From Festucalex cinctus (taxonomy: Eukaryota > Chordata > Actinopteri > Syngnathiformes > Syngnathidae), in the NCBI RefSeq assembly GCF_051991245.1, contig NC_135411.1:57131267-57195266 (forward strand): a DNA stretch of 64,000 nucleotides. The letters run 5' to 3'. This document shows, one piece after another, positions 33,450 to 43,548 of this stretch. Each line of letters opens with the position of its first letter. The stretch's first letter is position 1. The notes beneath the pieces are model-generated. The model was not told the DNA's origin, searched no databases, and worked only from the letters and a program-made list of their open reading frames with translations. The position numbers were made by a program, and so were the translations under genes.

Positions 33450-36400
33450 TGCCATGGATGTTGTGCTGCAAATGGCACGCACTGCTGTCATGATTGAAGT
33501 TGCAGCAGGTTAATACATGCTTTCCAAAAACGTTATTTGCGTCACGCAAAACACGGTGTGGCTATTTGCATTGGCGTTAGTGAATTAGACACTGCATATC
33601 AATGAGTCTCATTTGCATTGCATTGCGTCAAATGTATGCAAATTACCTAATTTACATACGCTCAAATAACACTGGCGCACCGTGACGCAATCTGTTTGGC
33701 CGCGCACTTAGTGACGGATTTCCCCATCTGAGCGTGTTTAGTGAATTAGGCGCTCACAGATTGCTCCATTTTTGCCGGTTAGCGCGGTGCAAAGACGACG
33801 CAAAACTTCAGTGAATAGGCCCCTTAGTGTATACATACACTCGCCACTTGTCCGTTGCTGGTGCTGGAGCCACCGGCCGTCGTCCACTCACTGACCGGAC
33901 ACTCGGAATACTGCTGAGAGCCCGACTGGGAATGCGAGCTGGAATGTATTGCCGTTAGCAATGAGCTCATGGCGTCCTCGGTGGAGTGGATTCCTGAGGG
34001 GAGAGATGACAGAATGAAACAGCCCCCTAACTCAGCTGACTATGGACAAGAAGTGTGGTACACTCCGGACTGGTTGCCAGCCAATTTAAGGGGTCATGTC
34101 AATAAACAGTCACAGTGCACCAACATTGAATCATTTTAAATGCATAACAAAGTTAGAATCTAATATTACACTGAAAAAGTCTGTATTATAAAATATGTTT
34201 CCAATAAAAAGCTAAATCTACTGTCATTTAGATTGTTTTATTTTTATTTGTGACAAAATGACATAATAGTGCATTTATTTTATACATATAAAGGCTTCTT
34301 TGTGTATGTTTTCTTGGTTGGTCTGTTCAGTTAATGCAAAATGGAGACTGGGGAATTCCATGAAACATCCGGTGGGGGCGGGTCTGGACAAAACTGCTGA
34401 CACAGGGATTTTTTTTTTCTTTTTTTTTTTGGTCATATTAATCATAACCCCCATCCTCTATGAAAAAGGAAGTCGCTCACAGACTCACAAGAACAACGTA
34501 ACGCAATTGTTTATTTGTTTTAAGTTTGAGCTTGACTGAGGTGTGTGCTCTCCTTAGTGCCATTCCAGTAACTGTTTATTCAAACTTTGATGAAAGTTTG
34601 TTTGTCTCCTTTTAGTACTTGTTTGTAAAAGTGCCTTGAATGACTCACTTTCTACATGTGCAAAGGCACAAAATGGCCCCCGGGGACAGTAGCCGGTTTG
34701 CCGCATGTCGTTGCACTTGGTGGATTTGTAGATCTCAGAGTGGTTGGAAAAAAGAAGCAAAGTTAGATGCTAACGTGAGAAATGTGTGATGCATGGATAA
34801 AGAATAAACTTGCTAGTCACCTCTGGGTGAAACTGTTGCTCCGTGCGTGAGTGACAATACTGGCAAGCGTCGCCGCTTTCGCACTTGGAGGGTTCGCCCC
34901 ATTCATCGCCATGTTTCACGCTGGGACACGGAGTCGACCTGTTGTGTGATATTACAATGGAAAACATTTGCCTTCAACGAATCGGTGCATCTCAATACAT
35001 TGGAATAATATCATGGAAAACTGACTTCAGTAATTCAAGTTGAAAGTGAAACTCGTAGATGAACCACATCGTGAAATTTAATCACTTTTACCCCCAATAT
35101 AGCTTACTGCGAAAGAAAACTCACTCATTTTCTCCTTCTAGGATTTTGAATATTACAGTAGATAAGGTATCAAAATCAAAATGGCGAAGCATGGTTGTTA
35201 GCGCCCCAGTCAAGAGACCTGGGTTCCATTCTCTGGTTTCCTCCCCAATTCTCAAAAACATGCATTTTAGATTCATTGTTGACTCTAAATTGTCCACAGG
35301 TGTGTTTGTCTACATGGTCACGCAGTCCAAATTTAGTCAATTTCTTCTTTGTTTTTCTTTTTCTTACAAATCAATAATCGTCAGAACTTACCTTGGCTGT
35401 TATTATTATTATTATTATTATTTTACAAATTAATCAATCTAGAGTGTTAAAAATAACTGTTGGACACTTCAACTGCTGTTTAACTTTACCTCAGAGTTTG
35501 AGTCACCTGAAGATTGAAAGTCTCTACATTGTTGAAAGAATGAGTCAACATACATTTGACAGAGTATTTTGTTAGAAATTGATAGATGTAACACTTTGTT
35601 GGAGAAGGAAGCCTGATAAGGTTGTGCGCTGATTAATTTCTGCTCATTTCACTGTCATGACTTTTTTTTTTATTGCATCACTCACAGCCCTAGACCTTAA
35701 GAAACAGATTTTGGGGAAGATGATGTAACCACAGTTGTTAGAGTACTGAAGCCTTCTCTTTTGTCTGTGTCCTTGGTGGACTGCAGACTGAGGGGTCACT
35801 GCTAATGGCAGTGAGAATGTCCATACCATTCTAATCAATGACATTATAGCATTATATAGCATTATAAATCAAACATTTTTTTTAGTAACTTAAATCAGTA
35901 ATTGAACATGATTTTGGGGAGGTGTGTAACAGTCTTTGATAGCAATCAATATAAGATACAATACCAACTTGACCATGATAATTTGGGAAATCAGGCAAGA
36001 CAGTTTTTCTGTATAGGTTTAGTTTTTAGTAGTTTTTCTTTTAGCCATTGCTCACCTGTACTTGTACTTCCGTGGATTGCGTCTGCGGTCTCGACTGTTG
36101 TGGTAGTGGGGACAAGCGTAGCCCTGTCTGCACAATTTGGGTGGCTTGGTGCACTGCTCTGTTTTATAGTTTGCTAAGACAAAGTTTGTGTCTGCAAAAA
36201 ATAAAAAAAATAAAAATAAAAAATAAAAAAAGCACGACAATCTCATCTTATGTTCTCATCAAAGAGCATCTCCAAGTTAACAGTGCTTGAAATGAACTGG
36301 TGTCTTTCACCTTGCCACCTGGGGTCCTCCGTCAGAGTCTTCTCGATCATGGCTTGGCTGGCTAACACACCGGGTTGCAAGTCAGGAATGCCTTCGCCAG

Positions 36401-39400
36401 AGCCCAACTGTCCATTCTGGAGGGCCTCTTGTGCTTGGATTTCTCTGTTGTCACATTTCATGATTATTTTTACATGATTACGCCTGATTTAGAACATGAA
36501 CACCCATCTGCTTAAAAATAATGAACTGAAAAATGCATTGCATCACGCTGTGAGGCATTTTTGATATTTTGACCCTCTCTCGTTTAAAAAATGTGATTTC
36601 CCAAATGCGAAATGCACCATTTTGTACACTTACGTGCCACAACCTACAACATAACCTACAAGTGTACATTTTGTTTTGAAAAATCAGATGTCAATCACCT
36701 AAATATATAATTTTGCCATGCGTTCTAATATGCAAGTAATAAAAATCACAACATAATCTGAATTATGCATGAATGACAGTGACTCAACTTAATATTCATT
36801 GTTTTCATGTCAACTTCTACACTATGAGTTGATTCTGCAAACAGAGCTATCTTGACTTCTATTACTTTTTTTCCCCCTCACAAGTGTTTTTGTAAATAAA
36901 GTGAATCTTAAAAGTCAAACCAGATTAATAAAGCTAATACAGTAAAACAAAGTGTCATGCCATTACAAAACAGATATCCATAAATAAATAAAGAATAATA
37001 GTTGACGTAAACAATACAAAACAATTATATAAAATGTCAAAAGGATTCATTAAAAAAAAAAGTATTTAATATAAACCAACTACATAAAAGTTGAAAAGAA
37101 TAAGAAATATAAAAGCAAATTTTCGAAAAAAGTGGAAAAGAATAGAGAAGTAAAACATATTAAAAAACATTATCCAAGAGATGAAAAAGACAAAAAATTA
37201 CAAAGATACAAAACAAAAATCAAGTCTAAAAGTATGAGTTACTGTAAGTTTAGGAGAATAAAAAGTTAAACAAATAGTTTTTAAAACTAAAATAAATTAT
37301 TTAAAAATCTAAATAAAATACACTTGAAAAGTAAAAACAATTATTTAAAAGTCATAAAAAGTCATGTAAAAAATTTAAGAAAAAAAAAAGCACAAAATAT
37401 GCTGAAAAAAATACGGTAATTAAAAACTTACACATTATAGTTAAGTCTAAAATTTTAATTCTAAATACGATACTATGAATACGTAGAAAAGGCAATGTAA
37501 AAATAAAACATTTGTATAAAAATCTTTGAACAGTGAGCAGCTGCACTGGCTGATAATTTGTTTCCCCCCTGAAACTCAAGCCAAACTGTTTGCATGAGAA
37601 GAAAAAAACTAAACAAAACACATCAAAGCAGGTTATTTTCTGTTTTTGATGTCACCTGATATCATAGACAGAGGGTCTGAGATCATGTGGGCCGTGGGCA
37701 AATGCGCAATGGAGGCCGTTCTTCACACAGTGCCCCCGGGCGTCTGTTTCATGGATGCATGTGCCCGTCTTGTAATAGCGGAGGTGGTACTTGCGCTCTG
37801 TGTCACCCATGGTCCGATGCAAATAAAGACAACTGACAAGAGGTAGGGACAAAACACATTTTTTTTTTTTCAGACAAAATGATAAAAAGAAAAAAAGTAA
37901 CAAAAAGCAAAAAAAAAAAAAAAATGTAGTTCACTGTCAGCCTAAAAGACAACTATATTGCATTATTAACTTCTTGCAAGCGCCGACTTCAGCATCTAAC
38001 TCGAATAGCAACAGTTGCTATGGCAACAGGTAAGGTCATATAAAAATAGCTGCCATTGTCAGGGGTGGCGTAGTGATGGCAGGAGCTTGTTTTCTCCTCA
38101 ATTGTGTTTTCCAAACAAATAGACTGTACACATTAAATTTCACTCTTGCATTGTATCTTTGATATTAGTGGTGAACAAATGATTTGAATGGATGGCTGTT
38201 TGAATGAATGATTGCTGACAAAGGTGTGAGCGAAAGGCCAACAAATGATGCCATTGTCAATTAATGGGGGCAAATTACAAACTCATGTTGCACTGATAAC
38301 CAAAATTGATCCCTTTTGTCATATTATCCCTTGCAAATAAATCAGAGTAAACACCTTATTACACATTATTCCATAAAAAAAAATAAAAAATAGCTTTTAT
38401 TGAAAAACTTGATTTTCATTTAAAAAAAATAATAATAATAAAATCACAATGGGGTCATTCCACCTCAGATCACCCAGAAAATGTCATTTTAAAACCTACC
38501 TCCTTCCAGTTTCAGTGAAATTTGGTGTGCACCCTAGAAGGCCTTTCTGACCCAGAGTGCCCACCACCGCCCACCCTTAAAGGAGCTGTCTGCCGGATTC
38601 ACTCAGGAAAATGCACTTTTTAAACACAGGATGTACACACTTGAACTTTCTCTCAGTCTACACATCTGTGTTTTTGTTCATCTTTTGTGGTAATTTCATC
38701 CTAAACCCCCACCTCCCCAGCCTGTATTTTGCCATTTTGTGTTTGTTTTCTGTGGGAAGACAGTATTTACAACCCTCCAGCCAATCGCAGAGCTGGGGGT
38801 GACGTCTCGCAAACGGGGCCGGGCGAACGTGTCAGTTGCGTGACGTCACTCCCGCGGCAATTTGAAAGCACGCATGGATTTTTTTTTCTTCACTCACTCA
38901 TTCACACACGTAAGCTTCATTTTTTATTACGGTAAAATGTTATGCCACTTTTCCACATATTGAAAATGATAGCAACATGAAAAATCAACTTTTTGGAGCT
39001 TTTAGCCATGTAGAAATGTGAATTCCTCACCAAACACATGATCAAAGTGTGTTTTCCTCCATTCTAACCTCTCTGAGAAATTCTAGGTCGTTCTGCTCTC
39101 CAAGCACTAGCCCCTCCCAACCTGCGAAAACGAGCTGTTGGCACTCTTTGACATCATAAGGTACGGACCGACCCCTGGACCGCCTCTGCGGACTAAACGC
39201 AGGCCCACTTTCACTGAGACCTCCATGGAATAGTGACAAAAGGTGCCTTTATCAGTGAACATTCTGTCCAAATGAATTCAAAGCAATCAATTATCCTTCG
39301 CATTTGCAATGCCAAAGTGCAATAATTGGCTGTCTTAAAATCCCACAAAGGTTCTGGCTGACACTTGTGTAAACTACAAGTAAAGCCTTTGCACTATTGA

Positions 39401-42400
39401 ATGAATAGTATAGTGGTTAGTGTGCTCGCTCTGTAAGCAAAAAACTGAGCTGGTCTCGAACCTTGTTTTTTTTTTTTCCGTCTCCTTCTTCTTTCCTCTC
39501 CTCCACGATTTCTTGTGGCAAGGAGATGTTTTATTTCAAATGTTTATTAAATAATGATGGCTTGCATTCAGAGGAGTGCTCAAACGCAGATCTCCAACAG
39601 CAGACTGCAGTCGGCTTGCCGGGGGCACAGCAATCACACGGAGAGAGGCGAGGTTTTACTAAACCGGGCATTTTTACTTCCACGTTAGAAAACTAACCAG
39701 CAAAACACCTAATATTTCAGAAAAAAATTACATCGCCATGGTGTCAAAGGTAAGATTTAATCATTATATGCCTGAAATTAACTGTCTTAAAGGTCTTAAA
39801 ATAATGTGGTGTAATCCCTTTAAAATAGTTCTAAAAGGTGTAAAAGATGTGTCTGCCTGGCCGAAATTGGTACGGTTGTACCACACTGCTTTTGCTCGCC
39901 ATGGCCAGTCGTTTCCATTCACAACATTAGCACATGGCTAGCAGAGCCGAAATCACATCCCCTTCCAGAGAGAAGGGTATGGCCTTGATGTGTCCTGGTG
40001 CAGCTATTTACGTAAAAGTGACACACCCCTAAAACAGTTTGGAACAGAGCGTTTTTTTTGGCTGATTTGGGGACAGCAAAAATATTAGATCGTAAGTCAA
40101 TTTTGATGAATGCATGTCACAGACATCTTTTACACATTTGACATCTATTTTAGTATGTGGAAAAGCTGAATAATATGGGATCTTTAAAGCAAATCCTAAA
40201 ACTCTGACCAGGCATATCCACATAAAGATTCTCAGCAGCAATGGCATGTTGAAAGCATCCTCAGCATTCAAACGAGCATCTCAAGTAACTGTCGACTTAC
40301 TCGTCTCCATCAGGGCATATGCCTGTGGTCTCGTCGTATTTGGTGCAGTAGACGTCGGGGCTGTAGTTGAAGGTGCCGTCCCTCCGGCGGATGGGTCTTC
40401 TCCGCCTCTGGTTGAGAAAGTGCCAGTGGAAGCACGTAAACGGTCTGTGCTGCGTGCACTTGTGCTGCAGGAAGAGCGGGCACTGCTCAGTCCTGAACTC
40501 CTTCAAGTAGCTGGAAGAGTAGAAACCACAAGCCAGGTAACGTGAGATTAAAGAATTGACATGGAGAAGAAAAAAAAAAAAAAAAAAAAGAGGCTAAAAC
40601 AATGATCCCTCACCAGGGTTCCTTAGGAAATGATCTAATTTGGCTTGAGTTTTCAAAACTTTGTTTTATATTTTTATATATATATCCAGCAGGGTGCTGT
40701 TCGCCTCGCCGCCAAGGACAAGGTGAAATGGGGAGTGGCGACGTAAATATTCCCCATGCTCACCACATTGGTGTGCCCAATTTTGTCAAAATTGCACTGC
40801 GGAAGTAGCGCTACACCAGGCATAAGTGTCCGTATGAAAAAAAACAAAAACAAAAAAAGGCCGTATGCAAATTGCATAGTTATCCCACAATCCTCGATCA
40901 AAATCAACATCTCTCCAAGGCACATGACATCAAGCTAGCCGCGCTAGCTAGCAGCAGTAAAGTGCTCCAGCCGTCTGATTACTTTTCAAAAGGCGTAAAT
41001 CTACAGCCCATAGACAACTGGAGTACTGGAATAGGCTCCAGCGCGCCCGCGAGCCTCGTGAGGATTAGCAGTTCAGAAAATGGATTGATGGACTGTGCAC
41101 GCTTTGATGTTGACAGCCTGACTAATTTGCCGTTCCTACTGATCACTTATTAACAAAGCAGGCTTACTCAAATGTGCTATTTATTTAGTTGACAAAATCG
41201 CTATTGTGGCTCTGAAAATCACTTTAGTTGCATTGACCAAAATCCATGGGGAGAGATTTGTCTAAAATCTCACCGTTTCAGAGGAACATAGTTTGCTGGC
41301 AAGCAGTTTAAGGGGGGGGAAAAAAAAAAGTTGATTATCTAAAATTGAAAACCAGTTGGTTTTTAATTATTACATGCAAATATGGTTTGTCTTCTGTATG
41401 TATAATTGTTCTTTAACCAAGAAAGTATATAATGTAGTGTACAGGTATGTTTTTTATTTCTATCCAGATAGCCGATTATTCGCTAGAATTTGTTTGTAGG
41501 ACATCCAAATACCAAAATATTCAAAAGCTGGAAATGACAAAAATACACCGGTAAATGGCAGCGTGACACCATTTTGGATTTGAGATCAGAGTAAGACATA
41601 AAGGTCAGAGGGTAAATCTCAGCTTGTCTTGTCGCCTATGAGGGAAAGAAATGCCAACACGTTGGGAGCCAGATAAGTCTAGGCATCAAATGTCACAATC
41701 GTGAGAAAAGATGGTGTGGTTCATGTAATAGTGAACATCATGTTTAAATAAATAAATAAATAAATAAAGTCTAAGCCTTAAAAAAAAAAAAAAAAAAAAA
41801 AAAGCCACTCTAGGGAAAGTTAAGCCAAGTGTTGAGTAAGCAACATTCATGGCACGCTTCTTATTTGTGTATCTGTAAATAAATTAGGGTGCCAGTAAAA
41901 AGGTTCATTATCATTGTTGTTTTAAAGTCGGCGATGTCACAAAAGTCAAAGTTACTGTTCTGTTTGAAATGTTTGTCACCAAAGAAAAGAAAAAAAAAGA
42001 AGCTTGTTTTCTTCACTTTGTGGTCATTAACCGGCTTTTTTTTTTTTTTTTTTTGGTAAAACCAACCCATATTCTACCTAAAGAAGGGGAAACGCTAAAA
42101 CAAACGAAAGAGAGTTTAAATTCCTTTGGTATGGTTGATGTTTATATTTCAAATGATTCACAAAACATAATGTTCCGTGTGTCTCGAAAGATCATAGAAA
42201 ATAACGTAAAAAGGAACTGTGCTTTGAAAATGGTTAAAGGGAAAAAAGTTCAAGGTCATAAAGGCCCATAAAGGCTTTAATGTCTAGAAGTGGTGGATTG
42301 CCTTTTTTATATTGTAAAAGGCGTGCGTGCCTTGGCTCAGAATTAATGTTGGTAAAGTCTGCTTTTAAAAAACGAGTCCTCGCTGTATTTTGGGTCACTT

Positions 42401-42927
42401 GCGCCAGCCTGCTATTCACAAAGCAGAGTGCGCTCGCATTCCGACGCAACCCTAGTGGGAATTCCTCAAGCGTACGTCAATTAAAGTACGTAGCAAGAAG
42501 TGGCAGAGCGAGGGGAACACAAAAATAAAGGCCGAGTTGTTGACAAGCACACGGGGGTAGCGTGCTAGCAGGTCCTGGCTAAACCACGATAAGCTCGCAA
42601 AGTTGACGGTACAAGCCAGCACCTGGACTGGGCGTTTTTTTAAACTATCCCACTAAGGACCGCCATGACGGTGAACATCAAAGCGCTGTCGTCTCAAGCC
42701 CGTGGACTCGCTGATTTTTCGGGGGCAGTCGGACTACAAAGCCCTGAGAAAACAACATTCGTAAACGCACGCACCCACGCAAAAGAGTTGAAACAAAGCG
42801 ACAACGATGCACACGTCCTGTGAGTCGCAATGTATTCGCGCGCTGTGCTGTAATGTACTCACGTATAGTGGGTAGGTTTCTCGGTTTGAGGAGACGCATT
42901 GGCCGCCGTTTTCGAAACCGACGGCAT
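27975..42927 (-). CDS. unkl: Unkempt-like zinc finger protein, 14 coding exons, about 722 aa
   Basis: Exons (minus order): 42927-42863, 40510-40301, 37832-37656, 36444-36311, 36191-36056, 34938-34821, 34733-34649, 33993-33848, 32285-32108, 32031-31942, 31548-31318, 30604-30420, 28463-28206, 28130-27975. All junctions are GT-AG and in frame, for 2169 nt including the stop. Unkempt-family proteins bind mRNA through CCCH fingers and repress translation. The unkempt-like branch has also been linked to Rac-responsive ubiquitin ligation. Visible: six CCCH fingers in the N-terminal half, a Ser-rich middle with the conserved AIPFYPGSNTVESVI block, GSALDLN, SAPVNIPGSL, SSIWDFVSGSFSPSPSP, a coiled coil (FRELDEAKRKIKQWEEAW onward), and a C-terminal RING. 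GEGIPDLQPGVLASQAMIEK and the full RING mark it as unkl rather than unk. Linkage to igfals agrees with human 16p13.3. Confidence 0.94.
28206..28463 (-). CDS. unkl: unkl exon 13 (coiled coil)
   Basis: Acceptor TTCATAG. Encodes ACETCQKEAHEAKEQAKVAE then AERQLAEQKRNETERKLKEL, a charged heptad-rich helix, and on to LPLSKLHSLKSHLRNDLDLI. Phase 0 at both ends. Confidence 0.92.
28804..30288. mobile_element. Long inverted-repeat element, about 1.5 kb, with 238-bp arms
   Basis: The left arm 28804-29041 and the right arm about 30050-30288 are reverse complements with scattered changes. Shared blocks: CACCTGGGTGGGCAAATT, ACCTATACATCCCTA, ATGATAGACCTCTCAGA, GGTTATCACCTCATGAA and ACGCTGGTGCATATCCTG. The termini are TAGTCC and GGACTA. 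Each arm has a poly(A/T) tract near its inner side. No transposase is visible in the 1-kb interior. Confidence 0.8.
29612..29832. mobile_element. MITE nested inside the inverted-repeat element
   Basis: The right end reverse-complements to CAGGGGTGCCCAAGTCAGGT followed by CCTGGAGAGCCCCTATCC. The left end reads CAAGTTCCAAGTCCGGTCCT followed by CAAGAGCCCCTATCC. These inverted termini are typical of a common fish MITE group. The leftmost bases are degraded. Confidence 0.6.
30420..30604 (-). CDS. unkl: unkl exon 12 (start of coiled coil)
   Basis: Encodes FNGASSIWDFVSGSFSPSP then LFRELDEAKRKIKQWEEAWH and QVKQ, phase 0 at donor GTACGC. Confidence 0.92.
30605..31317 (-). other. unkl: unkl intron 11 with a Tc1-like fragment
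   Basis: Holds the element end at 30968-31225; the rest is unique AT-rich sequence. Confidence 0.6.
30968..31225 (+). mobile_element. Tc1-like transposon end fragment
   Basis: It begins at TA with GTGCTGTGAACAAGTATTGG and continues through TATTTATCACACTTAAATG and CCCTCTGTGAAAAAGTAA. This is the terminal layout of fish Tc1-like elements. The opposite end and transposase are absent. Confidence 0.65.
31318..31548 (-). CDS. unkl: unkl exon 11 (Ser-rich)
   Basis: Encodes QRMLRGSAPVNIPGSLARSS, FNSSSSLSTSPLSSLSQSQS, and on to HSLLGTPTSLSQNSL. The donor is GTCAGT. SAPVNIPGSL is diagnostic. Confidence 0.9.
31942..32031 (-). CDS. unkl: unkl exon 10
   Basis: Acceptor CCCCACTCAG. Encodes SALDLNFSDINVASLEKELE then EQDNHVGLE, donor GTAAGG. 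It matches the SALDL...ASLEK block of the family. Confidence 0.9.
32108..32285 (-). CDS. unkl: unkl exon 9 (conserved AIPFYPGSNTVESVI block)
   Basis: Acceptor CTGTTCAG. Encodes TRNSVFCAVNPLASSFTS then SITSSLASSIGSDSSSPTTL and MNAKAIPFYPGSNTVESVI. This block is shared by unk and unkl. Confidence 0.88.
32286..33500 (-). other. unkl: unkl intron 8, proximal part
   Basis: AT-rich, no gene; a (TC)n tract lies at 33397-33446 just before repeat family A copy 2. Confidence 0.6.
33397..33446. repeat. (TC)n microsatellite
   Basis: About 24 TC units in unkl intron 8 (GA on the sense strand). Confidence 0.95.
33501..33825. repeat. Dispersed repeat family A, copy 2
   Basis: Same orientation as 2004-2335, ending 15 bp from exon 8, so it forms the start of intron 8. 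Confidence 0.75.
33848..33993 (-). CDS. unkl: unkl exon 8 (Ser-rich segment, 3' boundary uncertain)
   Basis: Acceptor CCCCTCAG. Encodes IHSTEDAMSSLLTAIHSSSH and SQSGSQQYSECPVSEW. Ending at CAA|GTGGCG (33848) keeps frame with exon 9. A second donor 7 bp on (GCGA|GTGTAT, exon end 33841) would not. I prefer 33848. Confidence 0.7.
34649..34733 (-). CDS. unkl: unkl exon 7 (CCCH finger 6)
   Basis: Acceptor CTCTGAG. Encodes IYKSTKCNDMRQTGYC then PRGPFCAFAHVE, the last finger, and ends with one base of a split codon at GTGAGT. Confidence 0.94.
34821..34938 (-). CDS. unkl: unkl exon 6 (CCCH finger 5)
   Basis: Encodes STPCPSVKHGDEWGEPSKC then ESGDACQYCHSRTEQQFHPE, phase 0 at the 3' end, donor GTGACT. 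Confidence 0.94.
34984..35060 (+). repeat. mariner-like repeat fragment
   Basis: GGTGCATCTCAATACATTGG then ATATCATGGAAAACTGACTT and GTGAAACTCGTAGAT. Its end is of the same family as the MITE at 27421-27744. Confidence 0.6.
35183..35315 (+). repeat. tRNA-derived SINE, 5' half
   Basis: A tRNA-like head (GCATGGTTGTTAGCGCC, then GGGTTCCATTC) and part of the body (GGTTTCCTCCCCAATTCTCA, ACTCTAAATTGTCC) of the 9933 SINE family, plus orientation. It sits in unkl intron 5. Confidence 0.65.
36056..36191 (-). CDS. unkl: unkl exon 5 (CCCH finger 4)
   Basis: Acceptor TTTTGCAG. Encodes TNFVLANYKTEQCTKPPKLC then RQGYACPHYHNSRDRRRNPR, ending KYKYR at GTGAGC. Confidence 0.94.
36311..36444 (-). CDS. unkl: unkl exon 4 (linker between finger clusters)
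   Basis: Encodes EIQAQEALQNGQLGSGEG, then IPDLQPGVLASQAMIEKTL and TEDPRWQ, ending in a split Asp codon at GTGAAA. Confidence 0.92.
36890..37640. repeat. A-rich strand-biased stretch in unkl intron 3
   Basis: About 750 bp strongly A-rich on the plus strand (T-rich in the unkl transcript), with loosely recurring AAAAGTAAAACAAT-type units. It is probably a decayed simple repeat. Confidence 0.5.
37656..37832 (-). CDS. unkl: unkl exon 3 (CCCH fingers 2-3)
   Basis: Acceptor CTTGTCAG. Encodes DCLYLHRTMGDTERKYHLRY, YKTGTCIHETDARGHC and NGLHCAFAHGPHDLR. The start reads DDCLYLHRTMGD where I expect DECPYLHRTTGD; the zinc ligands are kept. Confidence 0.93.
38585..38940. other. GC-rich intronic patch with CCAAT and CRE motifs
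   Basis: In unkl intron 2. GCCAATCG near 38780 and a perfect palindromic CRE, TGACGTCA at 38841-38848, lie in CpG-rich sequence that abuts repeat family B. It could be the promoter of a mobile element or an internal promoter; the sequence alone does not decide. Confidence 0.35.
38971..39826 (+). repeat. Repeat family B, copy 2, uninterrupted (about 855 bp)
   Basis: Uninterrupted counterpart of 5976-6080 plus 7267-7890. A tRNA-like segment (TATAGTGGTTAGTGTGCTCG ... GGTCTCGAACC) lies at 39410-39465, so the family includes or captured a tRNA-derived SINE head. Confidence 0.8.
40301..40510 (-). CDS. unkl: unkl exon 2 (CCCH finger 1, start of finger 2)
   Basis: Encodes YLKEFRTEQCPLFLQHKC, then HRPFTCFHWHFLNQRRRRPI, and CTKYDETTGICPDGD. 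The donor is GTAAGT. Confidence 0.95.
40511..42862 (-). other. unkl: unkl intron 1
   Basis: 2.35 kb. Contains a poly(A) tract (40568-40588), a SINE-tail-like piece near 41000-41090 and an (AAAT)n/poly(A) tract at 41750-41803. No other coding signal. Confidence 0.65.
41750..41803. repeat. (AAAT)n followed by poly(A)
   Basis: AAAT repeats, a short spacer, then about 25 A residues. Confidence 0.85.
42863..42927 (-). CDS. unkl: unkl exon 1 (start codon)
   Basis: Encodes MPSVSKTAANASPQTEKPTH then Y, and ends in a split Thr codon at GTGAGT. The start is fixed by the unkl-type MPSVSK N-terminus. Confidence 0.92.
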
Positions 42928-42948
42928 TTTCAGTCAAAACAATCAAGT

Positions 42949-42958
42949 GCGCATGCGC
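42949..42958. promoter_or_regulatory. unkl: NRF1-type site, GCGCATGCGC
   Basis: A perfect palindromic NRF1 consensus 22 bp upstream of the unkl start codon. A near match (GCGCATGCAC) follows at 42979-42988. Confidence 0.6.
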
Positions 42959-43291
42959 GTTGAGCTGTTGCTCCTGTGGCGCATGCACTTCCCGACGAAG
43001 CGCGCCGCCGAGTGGTGAGCAGGATAGACATCCGCTGGAAACGGAAAAGGAAACGCATCACATTTTCAGGATAAGGGTAAAAAAAAAAAAAAAAATGGAT
43101 TCGTCCAAATATTAAAATTTAATGATGATAATGACTAATAATAATTGTTATAAAAACAATTTTGTCATAAGATAAAAACATTTTCTCATAATACTGTATT
43201 CAACTTCAACATTATTCACATAAAATTATACTTTCTCATATTTTGATTTTATACCTGTAATTATGCTTTATAATATGTATATATATAAACT

Positions 43292-43396
43292 GGTCCAGAG
43301 TATACCCCGCCTACTGCCCAGAGGCAGCTGAGATAGGCTCCAGCACCCCCCGCGACCCTTGTGAGGAATGTGGTTAAGAAAATGGATGGATGGAGA
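43292..43396 (+). repeat. SINE 3' end fragment
   Basis: GTATACCCCGCCTACTGCCC through GGTTAAGAAAATGGATGGAT is the tail portion of the 9933 SINE family in the opposite orientation. Confidence 0.75.
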
Positions 43397-43514
43397 TATA
43401 TATATGTATAGTTTTCCTGTAAATTACAACTTTATTCTTGTAAAATTATTCCTATATATTATTGTTTTCTTCTAACCATATTCCAAGATCAAAAACATAT
43501 ACTTTACTAATATA

Positions 43515-43548
<34 letters not shown>

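Larger units (their letters stand above)
42540..43030 (-). promoter_or_regulatory. unkl: CpG-rich promoter region of unkl
   Basis: A CpG-dense block spans exon 1 and about 100 bp upstream, against AT-rich surroundings, and has no TATA box. This is the usual form of a housekeeping-type promoter. Confidence 0.6.

Noticed and set aside
39410..39467. Possible tRNA gene
   Set aside because: Box A/B-like motifs are present but the cloverleaf is broken and the sequence belongs to a dispersed repeat.
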